A DNA stretch of 64,000 nt from Nocardia sp. CC227C (GCF_030767025.1 NZ_JASITE010000003.1:310001-374000), one strand, 5' to 3'. Shown: positions 17,182 through 27,942, counted from the first letter of the stretch. Made by a program: numbers and translations. Notes: generated by a model not told the origin, from the letters alone.

Positions 17182-19992
17182 ATGTCTTTACCGGGGGCGC
17201 AGCAGATCACCGTGCGTCATGAAGGAACCGATCGGGTCTTCGACGCGAGCCAACAGGTCACCATGGGCCGGGCACCCGAGGTGGCGCTGTTCGTGGACAG
17301 CCCTCTCGTGTCGCGCGTACACGCCACACTGTCGTTTCAGGGCGGCGCGTGGGTGCTCGCCGACAACGGCAGCACCAACGGCGTCTTCGTGGACGCCCGC
17401 AGGCTGACCATGCCACTGGCCATCCACCGGCCCACCCAGGTGCGCCTCGGCGATGCCATCACGGGGCCGCTGTTGCAACTGCTGCCACAGGCCGCCCGCG
17501 GGGGGAGCGGGCCGATGCCGAACCCGGCGGCACCGCCGCAGCAGTGGCCGCCGCAGCAGCGACCTCAGGAACCGCGGCGCACCCCGCCGCCGCAGCAGCA
17601 GCGGCCCCAGCCGTACGCGCAGCCGCACGCCTTCCGGCAGCCGACGAATCAGCCGCCGCAGCATCGGCCGCCGTCGTCGCCGCAGCACCAGCCGCCCGCG
17701 TATCAGCAGCCGCAGCACCGACAGCCCTCCCACCAGCCGCCGCAGCATCAGCCGCCGCAGCATCGGCTGCCCTCGCAGTCGCAGCAGATGCAGCGGCCAC
17801 CCTCGGCTCCACATCCGGAGGCGCGGCAGCCGTCGATGCCACAGCCCGACCTGCGCCCGCCGTCGATGCCGCAGCCGGAGGTGCGCCCGCCCGCCGCCGC
17901 GCAGCCCGAGGTGCGTCCGCCGTCGTCGCAGCCGGACGTTCCGCTGCACGCGGGCGCTCCGGATGTCATGAATATGACGGCCAAGGCCGATGTCTCGGCA
18001 CTGCCGCCGGTGCGCGCCCGGGCCTCCGAAGGTCCGGTGGCGCGGGCCGATCGGCTGCCCTCGGGCGGTCTGAATATCGGTCGTACGCCCGACAATCAGA
18101 TCGTCGTCAACGATCCGCTGGCCTCTCGCAAGCACGCCCGCCTCATCGCGGGCAGCCAGGGCGGGCTGACCATCGAGGATCTCGGGTCGGCCAACGGCAC
18201 CTTCGTCAACGGCCGTCGGCAACAGCAGGTCGAGCTGCGCGAACGCGATATCGTCACCATCGGCAATGTCGATTTCGTCGTCAAGGAGGGCACCCTAGTC
18301 CACCGGCAGCGGCCGGTCGCCGAGCAGGGCCTGCACGTACACGGCATCGGATTCACCGTCGAGGGCAACCAGCAACTGCTCGTCGATGTGAACATGCAGG
18401 CCGGGCGTGGATCGCTGACCGCGCTCATCGGGCCGTCCGGTGCGGGCAAGTCCACGCTGTCCAAACTCATCGCGGGCGCCACGTCGCCGTCGGCCGGTGT
18501 GGTCACCTTCGAGGGCCGCAATCTGCACGCCGAATACGACGCGCTGCGCTCCCGTATCGGCATGGTGCCCCAGGACGATGTGCTGCACCGCCAGCTCACC
18601 GTCAAGCAGGCGCTGGGCTTCGCCGCCCAGCTGCGCCTGCCCCCGGACACCACCAAGGAAGACCGCAAACGCGTGATCGACGGTGTGCTGGCGGAACTTT
18701 CGCTCACGCAGCACGCCGATACCCGCGTCGACCGGCTCTCGGGCGGTCAGCGCAAACGCGCCTCGGTGGCGATGGAACTGCTGACCGGTCCCTCGCTGCT
18801 GATTCTCGACGAACCCACCTCGGGTCTGGATCCGGCGCTGGACCGCCAGGTCATGACCATGCTGCGTGAGCTCGCCGACGCGGGCCGCACCGTCATCGTC
18901 GTCACGCATTCCGTTGCCTGCCTGGATATGTGCGATCAGGTGCTGCTGCTCGCACCCGGCGGCAAGACCGCCTTCTGCGGGCATCCGGGCGGGGTGCAGG
19001 ATTTCCTCGGCACCAGCGACTGGGCGGAGATCTTCTCCCGGGTCGCCGCCGATCCCGATCGCGCCTTCGCGAATTACCGGTCGCGCCAAGCCTTCGCGCC
19101 GCCGCCACCGGCGGTAAAACAGCTCGAACCGGTGAAGCCGCCGAAATCCAGTGGTTTCAAACAGTTCTCGACGCTGGCGCGGCGACAGGTGCGGTTGATC
19201 CTGGCCGATCGCGGCTATCTGATCTTCCTGGCGGTGATGCCGTTCGTGCTCGGCGGACTGTCGCTGGTGGTGCCGGGCAAGAACGGCTTCCAGCGGGGCG
19301 CGCTCACCCAGATGCCGGACGGCTCCTTCATGGTCGTCGGCGGCAGCGAATCCCAGCAGCTGCTGGTGGTGCTGGTACTCGGCGCCTGCTTCATGGGATC
19401 CACCTTGACGGTGCGAGATCTGGTGGGGGAGCGCGCGATCTACTTCCGTGAGCGCGCCGTCGGCCTGCGCTCGGGCGCGTACCTCATGTCGAAGGTGGTC
19501 ATCTTCAGCATTGCCGCGCTGCTGCAGGCGGCGGTCATGCTGGGCATCGTGCTGGCGGTCAAGAAGGCTCCCAGCGCCGGTGCGGTCATACCCAGCGGCA
19601 GTATCGAGCTGTATGTCGATATCGCGTTGACCACGGTGACCTGTGTGGTGCTCGGTCTGCTGCTGTCCACGCTGGCCCGATCCAACGAGCAGGTGATGCC
19701 GCTGCTGGTCGTCGTCATCATGTGTCAGCTGGTGATGGCGGGCGGCATGATCCAGGTGACCGACCGGGTGGTCCTGGAGCAGGTCTCCTGGCTGTTCCCG
19801 GCGCGCTGGGGCTATGCCGCCGGTGCGTCCACGGTGAACATCCGTGAGCTGTTCGCCGCCGCGCAGCCCGACGAGCTGTGGCAGCACGAACCCCGGATCT
19901 GGGTGCTGAACGTGAGCATGCTGGGCGTGCTGGCGCTGGTCTTCGCGCTGCTCACCTGGTCTCGGCTGCGGCTCAAGAAATCGGCCGCGTGA
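17182..19992 (+). CDS. FHA-FHA-ABC exporter, Rv1747-like
   Basis: A 936-residue ABC exporter half with two FHA domains: FHA1 at about residues 8-105 (MGRAPE, SRVHATL, DNGSTNGVFV) and FHA2 at about 293-372 (IGRTPDN, SRKHARL, DLGSANGTFV). Between them is a Pro/Gln/His-rich linker of about 170 residues. The ATPase follows: Walker A GPSGAGKST near 416, signature LSGGQRKR near 519, Walker B ILDEPTSGLD near 539. An ABC2-type domain with about six helices fills residues 656-936. This is the architecture of M. tuberculosis Rv1747, a cell-wall lipid exporter controlled by PknF phosphorylation of the linker and FHA binding. A kinase gene lies 7 kb upstream, not adjacent as in M. tuberculosis, so which kinase acts on it is open. 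Confidence 0.94.
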   Translation: MSLPGAQQITVRHEGTDRVFDASQQVTMGRAPEVALFVDSPLVSRVHATLSFQGGAWVLADNGSTNGVFVDARRLTMPLAIHRPTQVRLGDAITGPLLQLLPQAARGGSGPMPNPAAPPQQWPPQQRPQEPRRTPPPQQQRPQPYAQPHAFRQPTNQPPQHRPPSSPQHQPPAYQQPQHRQPSHQPPQHQPPQHRLPSQSQQMQRPPSAPHPEARQPSMPQPDLRPPSMPQPEVRPPAAAQPEVRPPSSQPDVPLHAGAPDVMNMTAKADVSALPPVRARASEGPVARADRLPSGGLNIGRTPDNQIVVNDPLASRKHARLIAGSQGGLTIEDLGSANGTFVNGRRQQQVELRERDIVTIGNVDFVVKEGTLVHRQRPVAEQGLHVHGIGFTVEGNQQLLVDVNMQAGRGSLTALIGPSGAGKSTLSKLIAGATSPSAGVVTFEGRNLHAEYDALRSRIGMVPQDDVLHRQLTVKQALGFAAQLRLPPDTTKEDRKRVIDGVLAELSLTQHADTRVDRLSGGQRKRASVAMELLTGPSLLILDEPTSGLDPALDRQVMTMLRELADAGRTVIVVTHSVACLDMCDQVLLLAPGGKTAFCGHPGGVQDFLGTSDWAEIFSRVAADPDRAFANYRSRQAFAPPPPAVKQLEPVKPPKSSGFKQFSTLARRQVRLILADRGYLIFLAVMPFVLGGLSLVVPGKNGFQRGALTQMPDGSFMVVGGSESQQLLVVLVLGACFMGSTLTVRDLVGERAIYFRERAVGLRSGAYLMSKVVIFSIAALLQAAVMLGIVLAVKKAPSAGAVIPSGSIELYVDIALTTVTCVVLGLLLSTLARSNEQVMPLLVVVIMCQLVMAGGMIQVTDRVVLEQVSWLFPARWGYAAGASTVNIRELFAAAQPDELWQHEPRIWVLNVSMLGVLALVFALLTWSRLRLKKSAA

Positions 19993-20032
19993 CGGGCGCG
20001 GCGCGCGTGCCGACGGGTGAACAGGCAGACTG

Positions 20033-22042
20033 GTGGCTGTGACGGCTCGAGTTGGGGCAGTGCATCTCGGGTGGGATGTGGTGACGGCGGCCGCCGGTGG
20101 CGGCGGCACACCGATCCGCCCGGTGCAGGTCGAAGGCACATACACACCGCCCGCGTACCTATTGGCGGATTCATCCGGTCGGCTGCACACCGCCGGGGTG
20201 GACCGGCGTCCCGACGTCGGTATCGCCATCTCGGATGTGCGCGACATCATCGGTCACCCGCAGATCGTGGTGGCCGGCGCGACCTGGCCCGCAGAACTGG
20301 TGTTCCGGGCCCGGCTGTTCAATCCGCTGGCGGGTATCGGCAAGCATCTGGGCGGGGCGCCCGCGGTGGTGGCGCTGCCGTTCCCGGACGACTGGCCCGA
20401 CCCCAAGGTCGACGAATACGCGCGCCTGGTCGAGCAGCTCGGCGTGATCGTGGAGCCGCTGCCGGAATCGGTGGCGCTGTCGGGATACGTGCGTGCGCTG
20501 AACCTGGTGCGCGGTCCCGAGCCCGGCCCGGTGGTCGGCGCGACCGGGGTCTACTCCGACGGTCGCGGCTGTCTCGTCGTGGCCGTGCACGGTGACGACG
20601 AGGAACCCACCGAGTCCATGGGCCTGACCATCCACCCGCAGGCCCTGCACGACGCTCGCGCCGCCGACAATGTGGTGATCGAGGTCATGGCCGCCGCCCG
20701 CACCATCGGCGCGGACACCTCCACGGTGCTGCTCACCGGGAACATCGCCTTCAACGACGCCCTGCGCCTGGCCTTCCAGAATCATCTCGGCCACCGTCTC
20801 CAGGTCGCCGACCATCCCATGCACGCGCTGGTCCTGGGCGCGACACATCTGCTGGCCAATGACATCGAGGACGACCGGTACGCACCGGACCCACGCCTCA
20901 CCCCACCCGGACAGCCCGGGTACGCGCAACCGGGCGGCGCGGCCGGTCAGCAGGCTGTAGCCGCCGCTGACCAGCAGGCCGGGGCGGCCGTGGCGGGGCA
21001 GGTCGGGCGTGGCGCGGCGGCGAATTCCGCTGCCAAGGGTGCCGCGGCGGACCGCGTTGCCGAGGGCGATGCGGCGGACCGCGTCGCCCGAGGTGCTGCG
21101 GCGGACGGGGCGCAGGCGGCGAGCCGCGGCGGGGGTGCGCAGTCTGCGTCCGGTGGGATCGACCCCGCCGAGGGGCAGACGCGCCGGATGACCCAGGCCG
21201 AGGCCGCGCAGCTCGCGGCGCAGGGACATGCGGCCGCCTCGAATCCACCCAGCGGGGAGGTGCCGATCGCGTCGACGCAGGGGCTGCCGCCGGGGCTCGC
21301 CACCGTGGGCGGGCGGTTCACGCGGCCACCGGGGACACCCGCCGACGATCGGATGACCGCCGCGGTCGAACGGCAGCCGCAGCCCGGTCAGGCTGCGGGG
21401 CAGGGCGATTCGCCCACCGGTAGCGGCGGGCAGTCGGGTGGTGGTGCGAGTGGAACTGCCGAGCAGGGCTATTCGGGCCAGCCTCAGCCGGGCTCCGGCG
21501 ATACTCCTGTGGGACAGGGCTATTCAGGACAGAACTATGCGGACCGGAGTGCGGGGCCGTACTCGCCGGGCTCCACCGCGCCGGGGCAGAACACCGGTCC
21601 GCACCGACAGGTCCCCGCCACTCCCGGACAAGGTGCCGCTCCGTATGGACAAGCTCCCGGCGCGCCGGGACAGAGCGGCCCGTACGGGCAGGGTGCGCCT
21701 GGCCAGGGCACCGGATCCCACGGGCAGGCTGGCCCGGGGCAGGGCACGGGGCCGCACGGGCAGGCTGGGCCGGGGCAGGGATACGGCTCCGGTGGTGCTT
21801 CCGGCGGGTACGGGCAGCCGCAGTACGGGCCGGGTGGCGGGGGATACGGGCCCGGCGGTACGTCCGCTGGAACCGGGGCGGGCCAGGGCGGAGCGAGGTA
21901 CGGTGGACCGATGCCGTCCAGCGGGCCGCAATCCCCCTATCCGCTATCGCCGGACCGCGATGCCGACAGCTCGGATCGCGATGCGGCCGAGGGCGATCGC
22001 AAGCGCAAGGGCTTGTGGCGCAAGATGAAGGGCAAGCGCTGA
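20033..22042 (+). CDS. Hsp70/actin-fold-like protein with long Gly/Gln/Pro-rich tail
   Basis: 669 residues from GTG 20033 (GTG 20039 is an alternative). The first 290 residues are globular and arranged like a degenerate Hsp70/actin ATPase half: VGAVHLGWDVVTAA at the start, YLLADSSGRLHTAGV, then STVLLTGNIAFNDALRLAFQ and a late MHALVLGATHLL. The canonical DLGT phosphate loop is missing, so ATPase activity is doubtful. From about residue 290 the protein is low-complexity: Ala/Gly first, then GQ/PG-rich with near-repeats of GQAGPGQG, ending in a basic tail (KRKGLWRKMKGKR). It starts 41 bases after the exporter gene and probably shares its transcript. The fold call is inference. Confidence 0.75.
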   Translation: MAVTARVGAVHLGWDVVTAAAGGGGTPIRPVQVEGTYTPPAYLLADSSGRLHTAGVDRRPDVGIAISDVRDIIGHPQIVVAGATWPAELVFRARLFNPLAGIGKHLGGAPAVVALPFPDDWPDPKVDEYARLVEQLGVIVEPLPESVALSGYVRALNLVRGPEPGPVVGATGVYSDGRGCLVVAVHGDDEEPTESMGLTIHPQALHDARAADNVVIEVMAAARTIGADTSTVLLTGNIAFNDALRLAFQNHLGHRLQVADHPMHALVLGATHLLANDIEDDRYAPDPRLTPPGQPGYAQPGGAAGQQAVAAADQQAGAAVAGQVGRGAAANSAAKGAAADRVAEGDAADRVARGAAADGAQAASRGGGAQSASGGIDPAEGQTRRMTQAEAAQLAAQGHAAASNPPSGEVPIASTQGLPPGLATVGGRFTRPPGTPADDRMTAAVERQPQPGQAAGQGDSPTGSGGQSGGGASGTAEQGYSGQPQPGSGDTPVGQGYSGQNYADRSAGPYSPGSTAPGQNTGPHRQVPATPGQGAAPYGQAPGAPGQSGPYGQGAPGQGTGSHGQAGPGQGTGPHGQAGPGQGYGSGGASGGYGQPQYGPGGGGYGPGGTSAGTGAGQGGARYGGPMPSSGPQSPYPLSPDRDADSSDRDAAEGDRKRKGLWRKMKGKR

Positions 22043-22620
22043 TGCGCAAGCGCTTCGGAGCCCCCGCCATCCTGGGTGCGGCCGCCTTCGCCGCTGTCAC
22101 CCTGCACTCCACCGGACACCCCGCCGACGATCTCGCGGCGACCGCCCCGGGGGCCGGAACCACAGGGGACTCCGACGCCGCGTCATCCGGGTTCGGTGCC
22201 GCCGACGCGTCATCCGGCACCATTGGCGTCTCTTCCGGCACCTCTGGCATTGTTTCCGGCACCGCTGATGTGTCCTCCGGCGCTGATGTGAACCCGACCG
22301 CCGCCGAAATACCAGGTTCCGTCGCATCGGCAGCGGCGGCCAGTCACTTCGACATTCGCTCGGCCGAGTACGACATCCCCGCGCCCGCCGTTCGGCAGGT
22401 GGGCGACTTCGGCTCCTGGCCCGCCGTGGAGCGGGCCGCCGAACCGGCCGGGGGCTCGTGCGCCGTGATCCCCTTCGCCACCCTCCCGCCCAGCCCCGGC
22501 ATCGCCGCCATCAACGGATCCGGGGCGGTCGAGTGCACTCCCAGCGGCATCGACACCCTGCGATACTCCATCCCCGGCCCGATCCGGGGCGCGGACCCGG
22601 GCCCGCCCATCCAGATCTGA
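22042..22620 (+). CDS. Ser/Gly/Thr/Ala-rich probable exported protein
   Basis: 192 residues; its ATG overlaps the previous stop by one base (TGATG), so it is coupled to the Hsp70-like gene. The N-terminus (MRKRFGAPAILGAAAFAAV) looks like a short signal peptide or anchor. It is followed by about 70 residues of SSG, SGT and GAA repeats and then a more ordered C-terminus with two cysteines (SCAVIPF, VECTPSG). No family is recognised. As third gene after the exporter it may be exported or act in the envelope, but this is only context. Confidence 0.7.
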   Translation: MRKRFGAPAILGAAAFAAVTLHSTGHPADDLAATAPGAGTTGDSDAASSGFGAADASSGTIGVSSGTSGIVSGTADVSSGADVNPTAAEIPGSVASAAAASHFDIRSAEYDIPAPAVRQVGDFGSWPAVERAAEPAGGSCAVIPFATLPPSPGIAAINGSGAVECTPSGIDTLRYSIPGPIRGADPGPPIQI

Positions 22621-22714
22621 CCCGCGCTGCCCGGCCGCGGATCACTCGGTCGTCCCGTTCGGCCCGAGGGGACCGGTTCGCTGCCTGACGTGGCTTGTGA
22701 CCGGTTGACTGCCG

Positions 22715-22735
22715 GACCCGGCCCGAGACCGGGTC
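22715..22735 (+). promoter_or_regulatory. Hairpin in the rplM leader/intergenic region
   Basis: A 7-base stem, GACCCGG and its complement, around a 7-base loop lies in the 298-base gap before rplM. It could be a weak terminator of the upstream genes or part of the rplM-rpsI leader, where L13 autoregulation occurs in some bacteria. No other structure in 22621-22918 was recognised. Confidence 0.3.
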
Positions 22736-22918
22736 GCTGTCAGCCCCCGCCGGAGACCGGTTTATGGTGATCGGCCCGCCCCTGGTATCGTGGCCCGTTG
22801 GCGTGCGGTACCGCCGGGCAACCGGTGTGTCCCACGAGCCCCCGGGTCTCCACCGGCCGCCGGGATCGGCTCGATCGCATGCTTGGCTGGCAACACCGAC
22901 GACAGACAGGGAAGCACT

Positions 22919-23358
22919 GTGCCTACGTACAGCCCCAAGGCTGGTGACGTGACCCGCAAGTGGTACGTCATCGACGCCACTGACGTACGGCTCGGCCGCC
23001 TTGCCGTGCAGGCAGCGAATCTGCTGCGTGGCAAGAACAAGCCGACCTACGCTCCGAACGTCGATGGTGGCGATTTCGTCATCATCATCAACGCCGACAA
23101 GATCTCCATTGCCGGCAACAAGGCCGACCGCACCTTCATCCACACCCACTCGGGCCACCCGGGCGGTCTGAAGACCCGGTCTGTCCGCCAGGTGCTCGAG
23201 ACCCGCCCCGACCGGCTGGTCGAGCGTGCCATCAAGGGCATGATCCCGAAGAACAAGCTGGGCAACCGCATCGCCGGCAAGCTGAAGGTGTACGCGGGCC
23301 CGACCCATCCGCATGCCGCTCAGCAGCCCATTCCGTTCGAGATCAAGCAGGTGGCCCA

Positions 23359-23362
<4 letters not shown>
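22919..23362 (+). CDS. rplM: 50S ribosomal protein L13
   Basis: 147 residues, the usual actinobacterial length, starting at GTG 22919 behind AGGGAAG. It contains the family core [16 protein letters not shown], the [14 protein letters not shown] loop and [13 protein letters not shown]13 binds 23S rRNA early in assembly of the large subunit. It is followed directly by rpsI with a four-base GTGA overlap, the standard L13-S9 operon. The open frame continues further upstream but has no ribosome site there. Confidence 0.98.
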
Positions 23363-23868
<506 letters not shown>

Positions 23869-23886
23869 TATTGCGCCGTACGGCTC

Positions 23887-23922
23887 TACCGTGCCCGGCT
23901 CCGCGAAGGGCCGGGCACGGTA
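23887..23922 (+). terminator. Terminator of the rplM-rpsI operon
   Basis: A perfect 13-base stem (TACCGTGCCCGGC at 23887-23899, complement at 23910-23922) with a 10-base loop begins 18 bases after the rpsI stop. Only two T residues follow. Stem strength and position make termination likely. Confidence 0.75.
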
Positions 23923-24003
23923 TTGTCTGGTGCGGCGATTCGTACGGGTATGGCGCGGCGGGACCGCGTGTTCCCCGCATGGCGGGGGCGATCCCCGGTA
24001 CGA

Positions 24004-24052
24004 AAGCAGGCTTCCGGCAACGGTTTTCGGACCGGCCGGGCGCCTGCTTTTT
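24004..24052 (+). promoter_or_regulatory. Stem-loop with T tract just before glmM
   Basis: AAGCAGGC (24004-24011) can pair with GCCTGCTT (24042-24049), which runs into five T residues. The enclosed 30 bases can pair further (TCCGG with CCGG). It ends 28 bases before the glmM ATG, so if transcription starts upstream it could act as an attenuator; otherwise it is a second rpsI terminator. The segment 23940-24000 also holds CCCCGC-ATG-GCGGGG, another small stem. Confidence 0.45.
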
Positions 24053-24079
24053 GCTATGTCAATAGACCAGGGGTGAGGT

Positions 24080-25456
24080 ATGGGACGTTTGTTCGGCACC
24101 GACGGAGTCCGCGGGCTCGCCAACGAATCATTGAGTCCGGAACTGGCGCTGCGGGTTTCGGCCGCGGCGGCACAGGTTCTGAGCCGGGGCAAAAAGCGCG
24201 CGCTGGCGGTGGTGGGACGTGATCCGCGGGCGAGCGGGGAAATGCTGGAGGCGGCGGTCACCGCGGGGCTGACGTCGGCCGGGGTGGACGTGCTGTCGGT
24301 CGGCGTGCTGCCGACTCCGGCGGTCGCGTATCTGACCGGCGTGTACGACGCGTGCCTCGGCGTCATGATCTCGGCATCGCACAATCCCATGCCGGACAAC
24401 GGAATCAAGATCTTCGCCGCGGGTGGGCACAAGCTCGACGACGCCGTGGAGGACCGCATCGAGGCGCTCGTCGCCGAGGGCTCCTTCGCCCGGCCCACCG
24501 GCGCTGCCATCGGACGGGTCCTGGGTCGTCCCGGCCTCGGCGGGCAGGTCTTCCACGCCGACGACGCCTACACCCTGGAGGGCACGCACGAGCGCTACGT
24601 GGAACATCTCGTGGAGGCCACCGGGCGGGACCTGAGCGGACTGAAGGTCGTGGTGGACTGCGCCAACGGCGCGGCCTCCGAGGTGGGGCCGACCGCGTAC
24701 CGCGAGGCGGGCGCGACCGTCATCGCCATTCACGCCGACCCGGACGGGCGCAATATCAACGACGGGTGCGGTTCGACGCATCTGGACCAGGTACGTCGCG
24801 CGGTGCTCGAACACGGCGCGGACCTGGGGCTGGCACACGACGGTGACGCCGACCGCTGCCTGGCCGTGGACGCCACCGGCGCGGTCGTGGACGGCGACGC
24901 CATCATGGCGATCCTGGCGCTGGCCATGCGCGATAGCGGCGAACTGGTCGACAACACGCTGGTGGCGACGGTCATGAGCAATCTGGGCCTGCACATCGCG
25001 CTGCGGGCGGCCGGAATCACGGTGCTCACCACGGCGGTCGGCGACCGGTACGTCCTGGAGGAGCTGCGGCGCGGCGGCTATTCGCTCGGCGGCGAACAGT
25101 CCGGACATGTGGTGTTCCCGCGCTTCGGCACCACCGGCGACGGCATTCTCACCGGTCTGAAACTCATGGCGCGCATGGCCGAAACCGGCTGCGGCCTGGC
25201 TGATCTGGCGTCCGTGGTGCAGGCCGTGCCGCAGGTGCTGGTGAATGTCCCGGTCAGCGACAAGTCGGCCGTCGCGTCCGCGTCCTCGGTGCGGGAGGCG
25301 GTTTCCGAAGCCGAACGCGTCCTCGGCGATACAGGCCGAGTCCTGTTGCGTCCCAGTGGAACCGAGCAGCTGGTCCGCGTCATGGTGGAGGCCACCGATC
25401 TGGACCAGGCCCAGCGGCTGGCCGGTGACCTCGCGAAACTGGTAGCGGCCGTGTAG
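24080..25456 (+). CDS. glmM: Phosphoglucosamine mutase
   Basis: 458 residues, typical length. GlmM converts glucosamine-6-phosphate to glucosamine-1-phosphate, the step between GlmS and GlmU toward UDP-GlcNAc for peptidoglycan. Seen here: the N-terminal FGTDGVRG signature, the active-site serine loop [14 protein letters not shown] near residue 100, the metal-binding DGDADRC loop and the sugar-binding GGEQSGH. The phosphate-binding [12 protein letters not shown] is near the C-terminus. Located after rpsI as in mycobacteria (Rv3441c). It starts at ATG 24080 behind GGGGTGAGG. glmS, the preceding pathway enzyme, lies 9 kb further on. Confidence 0.98.
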   Translation: MGRLFGTDGVRGLANESLSPELALRVSAAAAQVLSRGKKRALAVVGRDPRASGEMLEAAVTAGLTSAGVDVLSVGVLPTPAVAYLTGVYDACLGVMISASHNPMPDNGIKIFAAGGHKLDDAVEDRIEALVAEGSFARPTGAAIGRVLGRPGLGGQVFHADDAYTLEGTHERYVEHLVEATGRDLSGLKVVVDCANGAASEVGPTAYREAGATVIAIHADPDGRNINDGCGSTHLDQVRRAVLEHGADLGLAHDGDADRCLAVDATGAVVDGDAIMAILALAMRDSGELVDNTLVATVMSNLGLHIALRAAGITVLTTAVGDRYVLEELRRGGYSLGGEQSGHVVFPRFGTTGDGILTGLKLMARMAETGCGLADLASVVQAVPQVLVNVPVSDKSAVASASSVREAVSEAERVLGDTGRVLLRPSGTEQLVRVMVEATDLDQAQRLAGDLAKLVAAV

Positions 25457-25529
25457 AACTCAGCCGTCGTGTCCGTGGCTCGAGGGCGGGCGTGAAGCGG
25501 AGTGATCGGCCCCTCGTTGCCGCAGCGCG

Positions 25530-27185
25530 TCAGTGGTCCTCGATCAGTCGGCCGCGCTCCATGCGCCAGCGGCGGGTGGCGCGCACGGTGTCGAGCATGC
25601 GGCGGTCGTGGGTGACCAGCAGCAGGGTGCCGTCGAAGGATTCCACCGCCTGCTCCAACTGTTCGATGGCGGGCAGGTCGAGGTGGTTGGTGGGCTCGTC
25701 CAGCACGAGGAGATTGACCCCGCGTGCCTGGAGTAGGGCCAGGGCGGCGCGGGTGCGCTCGCCGGGCGACAGGGTGTCGTTGGGGCGCAGCACGTGCGGG
25801 CCGCGCAGACCGAATTTCGCCAGTAGAGTGCGGACTTCGGCCTCCGGCCAGTCGGGCACCTCGGCGCTGAAAGTATCGGCGAGCGCGGCGGTTCCGCGGA
25901 ACAGCCCGCGGGCCTGATCCACCTCGCCGATGGCGACGCCGGAGCCCAGAGTGGCGGAACCGCTGTCCGGCCGGGTCTTTCCGAGCAGCAGGGACAGCAG
26001 CGTGGACTTGCCCGAACCGTTGTCGCCGGTGAGCACGATGCGGTCACCGAAGTCGATCCGCACGGTGACCGGCCCGAGCGTGAAGTCGCCGCGTGTCACG
26101 GTGGTATTCGACAGGGTGGCGACCACCGTGCCGCTGCGCGGTGCGGCCGCGATGGCCATGCGCAGCTCCCACTCCTTGCGCGGTTCCTCCACCGCGTCCA
26201 AGCGCTCGATGCGCTTGAGCGTCTGCTTGATCTTGGATGCCTGTTTCTCCGTGGACTCCGCGCGCATCTTGCGGCCGGCCTTGTCGGAGTCCAGCTTTCG
26301 TGGGTCCTTGGCCTTGCGGCGGGCGGTGCGCACACCGTGCTCCATCCAGTTGCGCTGCATGGTGGCACGGGCCTCCAGCCCGGCCTTGGTGTCGGCGTAC
26401 TCCTCGTAGGTTTCGCGGGCGTGGCGGCGGGCTATCGCACGCTCGGCCAGATACGACTCGTAGGAGCCGTCGTAGACGTCGACTCGCTGCTGGGCGAGAT
26501 CCAGTTCGACGATGCGATTCACGGTGCGCGCCAGGAACTCCCGGTCGTGGCTGACGACCATGAGGGGAGCGCGCACGCCCGCGACGAACTGCTCCAGGCG
26601 TTCCAGGCCGTCCAGATCCAGATCGTTGGTCGGCTCGTCGAGCAGCAGAATGTCGAAGCGCGACAACAGCACCGAGGCCAGTCCGGCGCGGGCGGCCTGG
26701 CCGCCGGAGAGCACTGTCATGGGCGTGTCCAGGCCGTGCGGCAGGCTGTCGGCGAGGCCGAGTTCGGCGGCCACCTCCGCGGCGCGCTGTTCGAGATCCG
26801 CGCCGCCGAGCGCCAGCCAGCGCTCCAGGGCGGGGGAGTACTCGTCCGCGCCGCCGTCGGCTAGCCGAACGGCTGCCGCGTCCATATGCCGCTGTGCGTC
26901 CGCGACACCGGTGCGGCGGGCCAGGAAGGCGATGACCGTCTCGCCCGCCAGGCGCTCGGGTTCCTGCGCGAGGTAGCCGACGGTCGCGTCGGGTGGACTG
27001 AGCGCGATGGTGCCGTCTGCCGCCCGACCGGCGGCGAGCATGCGCAGCAGGGTCGACTTTCCGGCCCCGTTCACGCCGACCAGGCCGATCACGTCGCCCG
27101 GTGCGAGAACCAGATCGAGGTCGGCGAACAGGGTTCGTTCGCCGTGTCCGGCCGATAGCCCGCGGGCGTGCAGAGTTGCGCTCAC
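25530..27185 (-). CDS. ABC-F family ATPase (translation factor or ribosome protection type)
   Basis: 551 residues with two ATPase domains and no membrane helices, the mark of ABC-F proteins that act on the ribosome rather than in transport. Domain 1: [28 protein letters not shown]. Domain 2: [29 protein letters not shown] basic, Glu/Arg-rich linker of about 80 residues between them (for example [19 protein letters not shown]) corresponds to the P-site tRNA interaction motif. It starts at GTG 27185. The gene is convergent with glmM and divergent from the PspC gene. Some actinobacterial members give antibiotic resistance, others are housekeeping; sequence alone does not decide here. Confidence 0.93.
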   Translation of the reverse strand: MSATLHARGLSAGHGERTLFADLDLVLAPGDVIGLVGVNGAGKSTLLRMLAAGRAADGTIALSPPDATVGYLAQEPERLAGETVIAFLARRTGVADAQRHMDAAAVRLADGGADEYSPALERWLALGGADLEQRAAEVAAELGLADSLPHGLDTPMTVLSGGQAARAGLASVLLSRFDILLLDEPTNDLDLDGLERLEQFVAGVRAPLMVVSHDREFLARTVNRIVELDLAQQRVDVYDGSYESYLAERAIARRHARETYEEYADTKAGLEARATMQRNWMEHGVRTARRKAKDPRKLDSDKAGRKMRAESTEKQASKIKQTLKRIERLDAVEEPRKEWELRMAIAAAPRSGTVVATLSNTTVTRGDFTLGPVTVRIDFGDRIVLTGDNGSGKSTLLSLLLGKTRPDSGSATLGSGVAIGEVDQARGLFRGTAALADTFSAEVPDWPEAEVRTLLAKFGLRGPHVLRPNDTLSPGERTRAALALLQARGVNLLVLDEPTNHLDLPAIEQLEQAVESFDGTLLLVTHDRRMLDTVRATRRWRMERGRLIEDH

Positions 27186-27301
27186 GGGGTGCAGTCTGCC
27201 CTGTTCAGGGTTGGACCCTGAGACGGGGGCGGCGAAAAGTCAGGGTCCGAATCGGGTGTTGGACCGATGCGCACGCGGGGCCGCGCGGGGAGAGTTGAGG
27301 T

Positions 27302-27523
27302 ATGACAACACCGACTCCCACCCGCCGCCTCACCCGCTCGACCAGCGACAAGTGGATCGCCGGAATCTGCGGTGGACTTGCCGAGTACTTCGGTTGGAAC
27401 GCCAATCTCATCCGCGCGCTGTTCGTGCTGTCCTGCCTGCTGCCGGGACCGCAGTTCGTCATCTACCTGGTGCTCTGGCTGGTGATTCCGAAGAACAAGG
27501 GACCGTACGTCGCCCAGGGATAG
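27302..27523 (+). CDS. PspC-domain small membrane protein
   Basis: 73 residues that are almost entirely one PspC domain: RSTSDKWIAGICGGLAEYFG, then NLIRALFVLSCLLPGPQF and a second hydrophobic stretch IYLVLWLVIPKN. PspC proteins sit in the inner membrane and take part in envelope stress responses. ATG at 27302 follows GAGAGTTGAGG. The divergent ABC-F start is 117 bases away. Two larger PspC proteins occur near the right end of the window. Confidence 0.9.
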   Translation: MTTPTPTRRLTRSTSDKWIAGICGGLAEYFGWNANLIRALFVLSCLLPGPQFVIYLVLWLVIPKNKGPYVAQG

Positions 27524-27633
27524 CAGACCAGGGTTATCCACACCCGGCGAGTCATCCACAACTCGAGAGTAAGTCCCCCGGGCCGCCGCCCCGGGTGCGA
27601 GGATGATGGGCACGTCGCAGTGAAGGAGTGCAC

Positions 27634-27942
27634 ATGGTCGCATCCGGTGATCTGCCCGGTCTGGACTTGCCGAATCTCGACACCCACTCGGAGCTGGGTG
27701 CTTTGGGCGCGGTGGAGCTAACCCATCCCCTTCAGGACATCGACGGCGACGGTCGCCTGGACACCCTCACCACCAATGGTGACCGCGCCATGCACGTGTG
27801 GACCGATCTGGACCACGACGGTTACGCCGACCACGTCACGGTCGTCGACGAGGGCGGCGACTACGCCGCCTGGGAATTCCGCCACAACACGGACGGCACC
27901 AGCGAATGGGTGCGCACCGACGGCGGCAGCCTGGGCGGATGA
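27634..27942 (+). CDS. Small acidic protein with Asp-rich calcium-loop-like repeats
   Basis: 102 residues from ATG 27634, five bases after a perfect AAGGAG. The middle carries two loops, DIDGDGRLDTL and DLDHDGYADHV, with the D-x-D-x-D/G spacing of EF-hand or dockerin-like calcium sites. The C-terminus is WEFRHNTDGTSEWVRTDGG. There is no signal peptide. It resembles the small actinobacterial proteins annotated DUF6802 (from memory, unverified). Calcium binding is inferred from the pattern only. Confidence 0.75.
   Translation: MVASGDLPGLDLPNLDTHSELGALGAVELTHPLQDIDGDGRLDTLTTNGDRAMHVWTDLDHDGYADHVTVVDEGGDYAAWEFRHNTDGTSEWVRTDGGSLGG

Noticed and set aside
17515..17950. Proline/glutamine-coding repeats taken as a possible CRISPR or minisatellite
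   Set aside because: They are in frame within the linker between two FHA domains and vary irregularly; no constant repeat with spacers.
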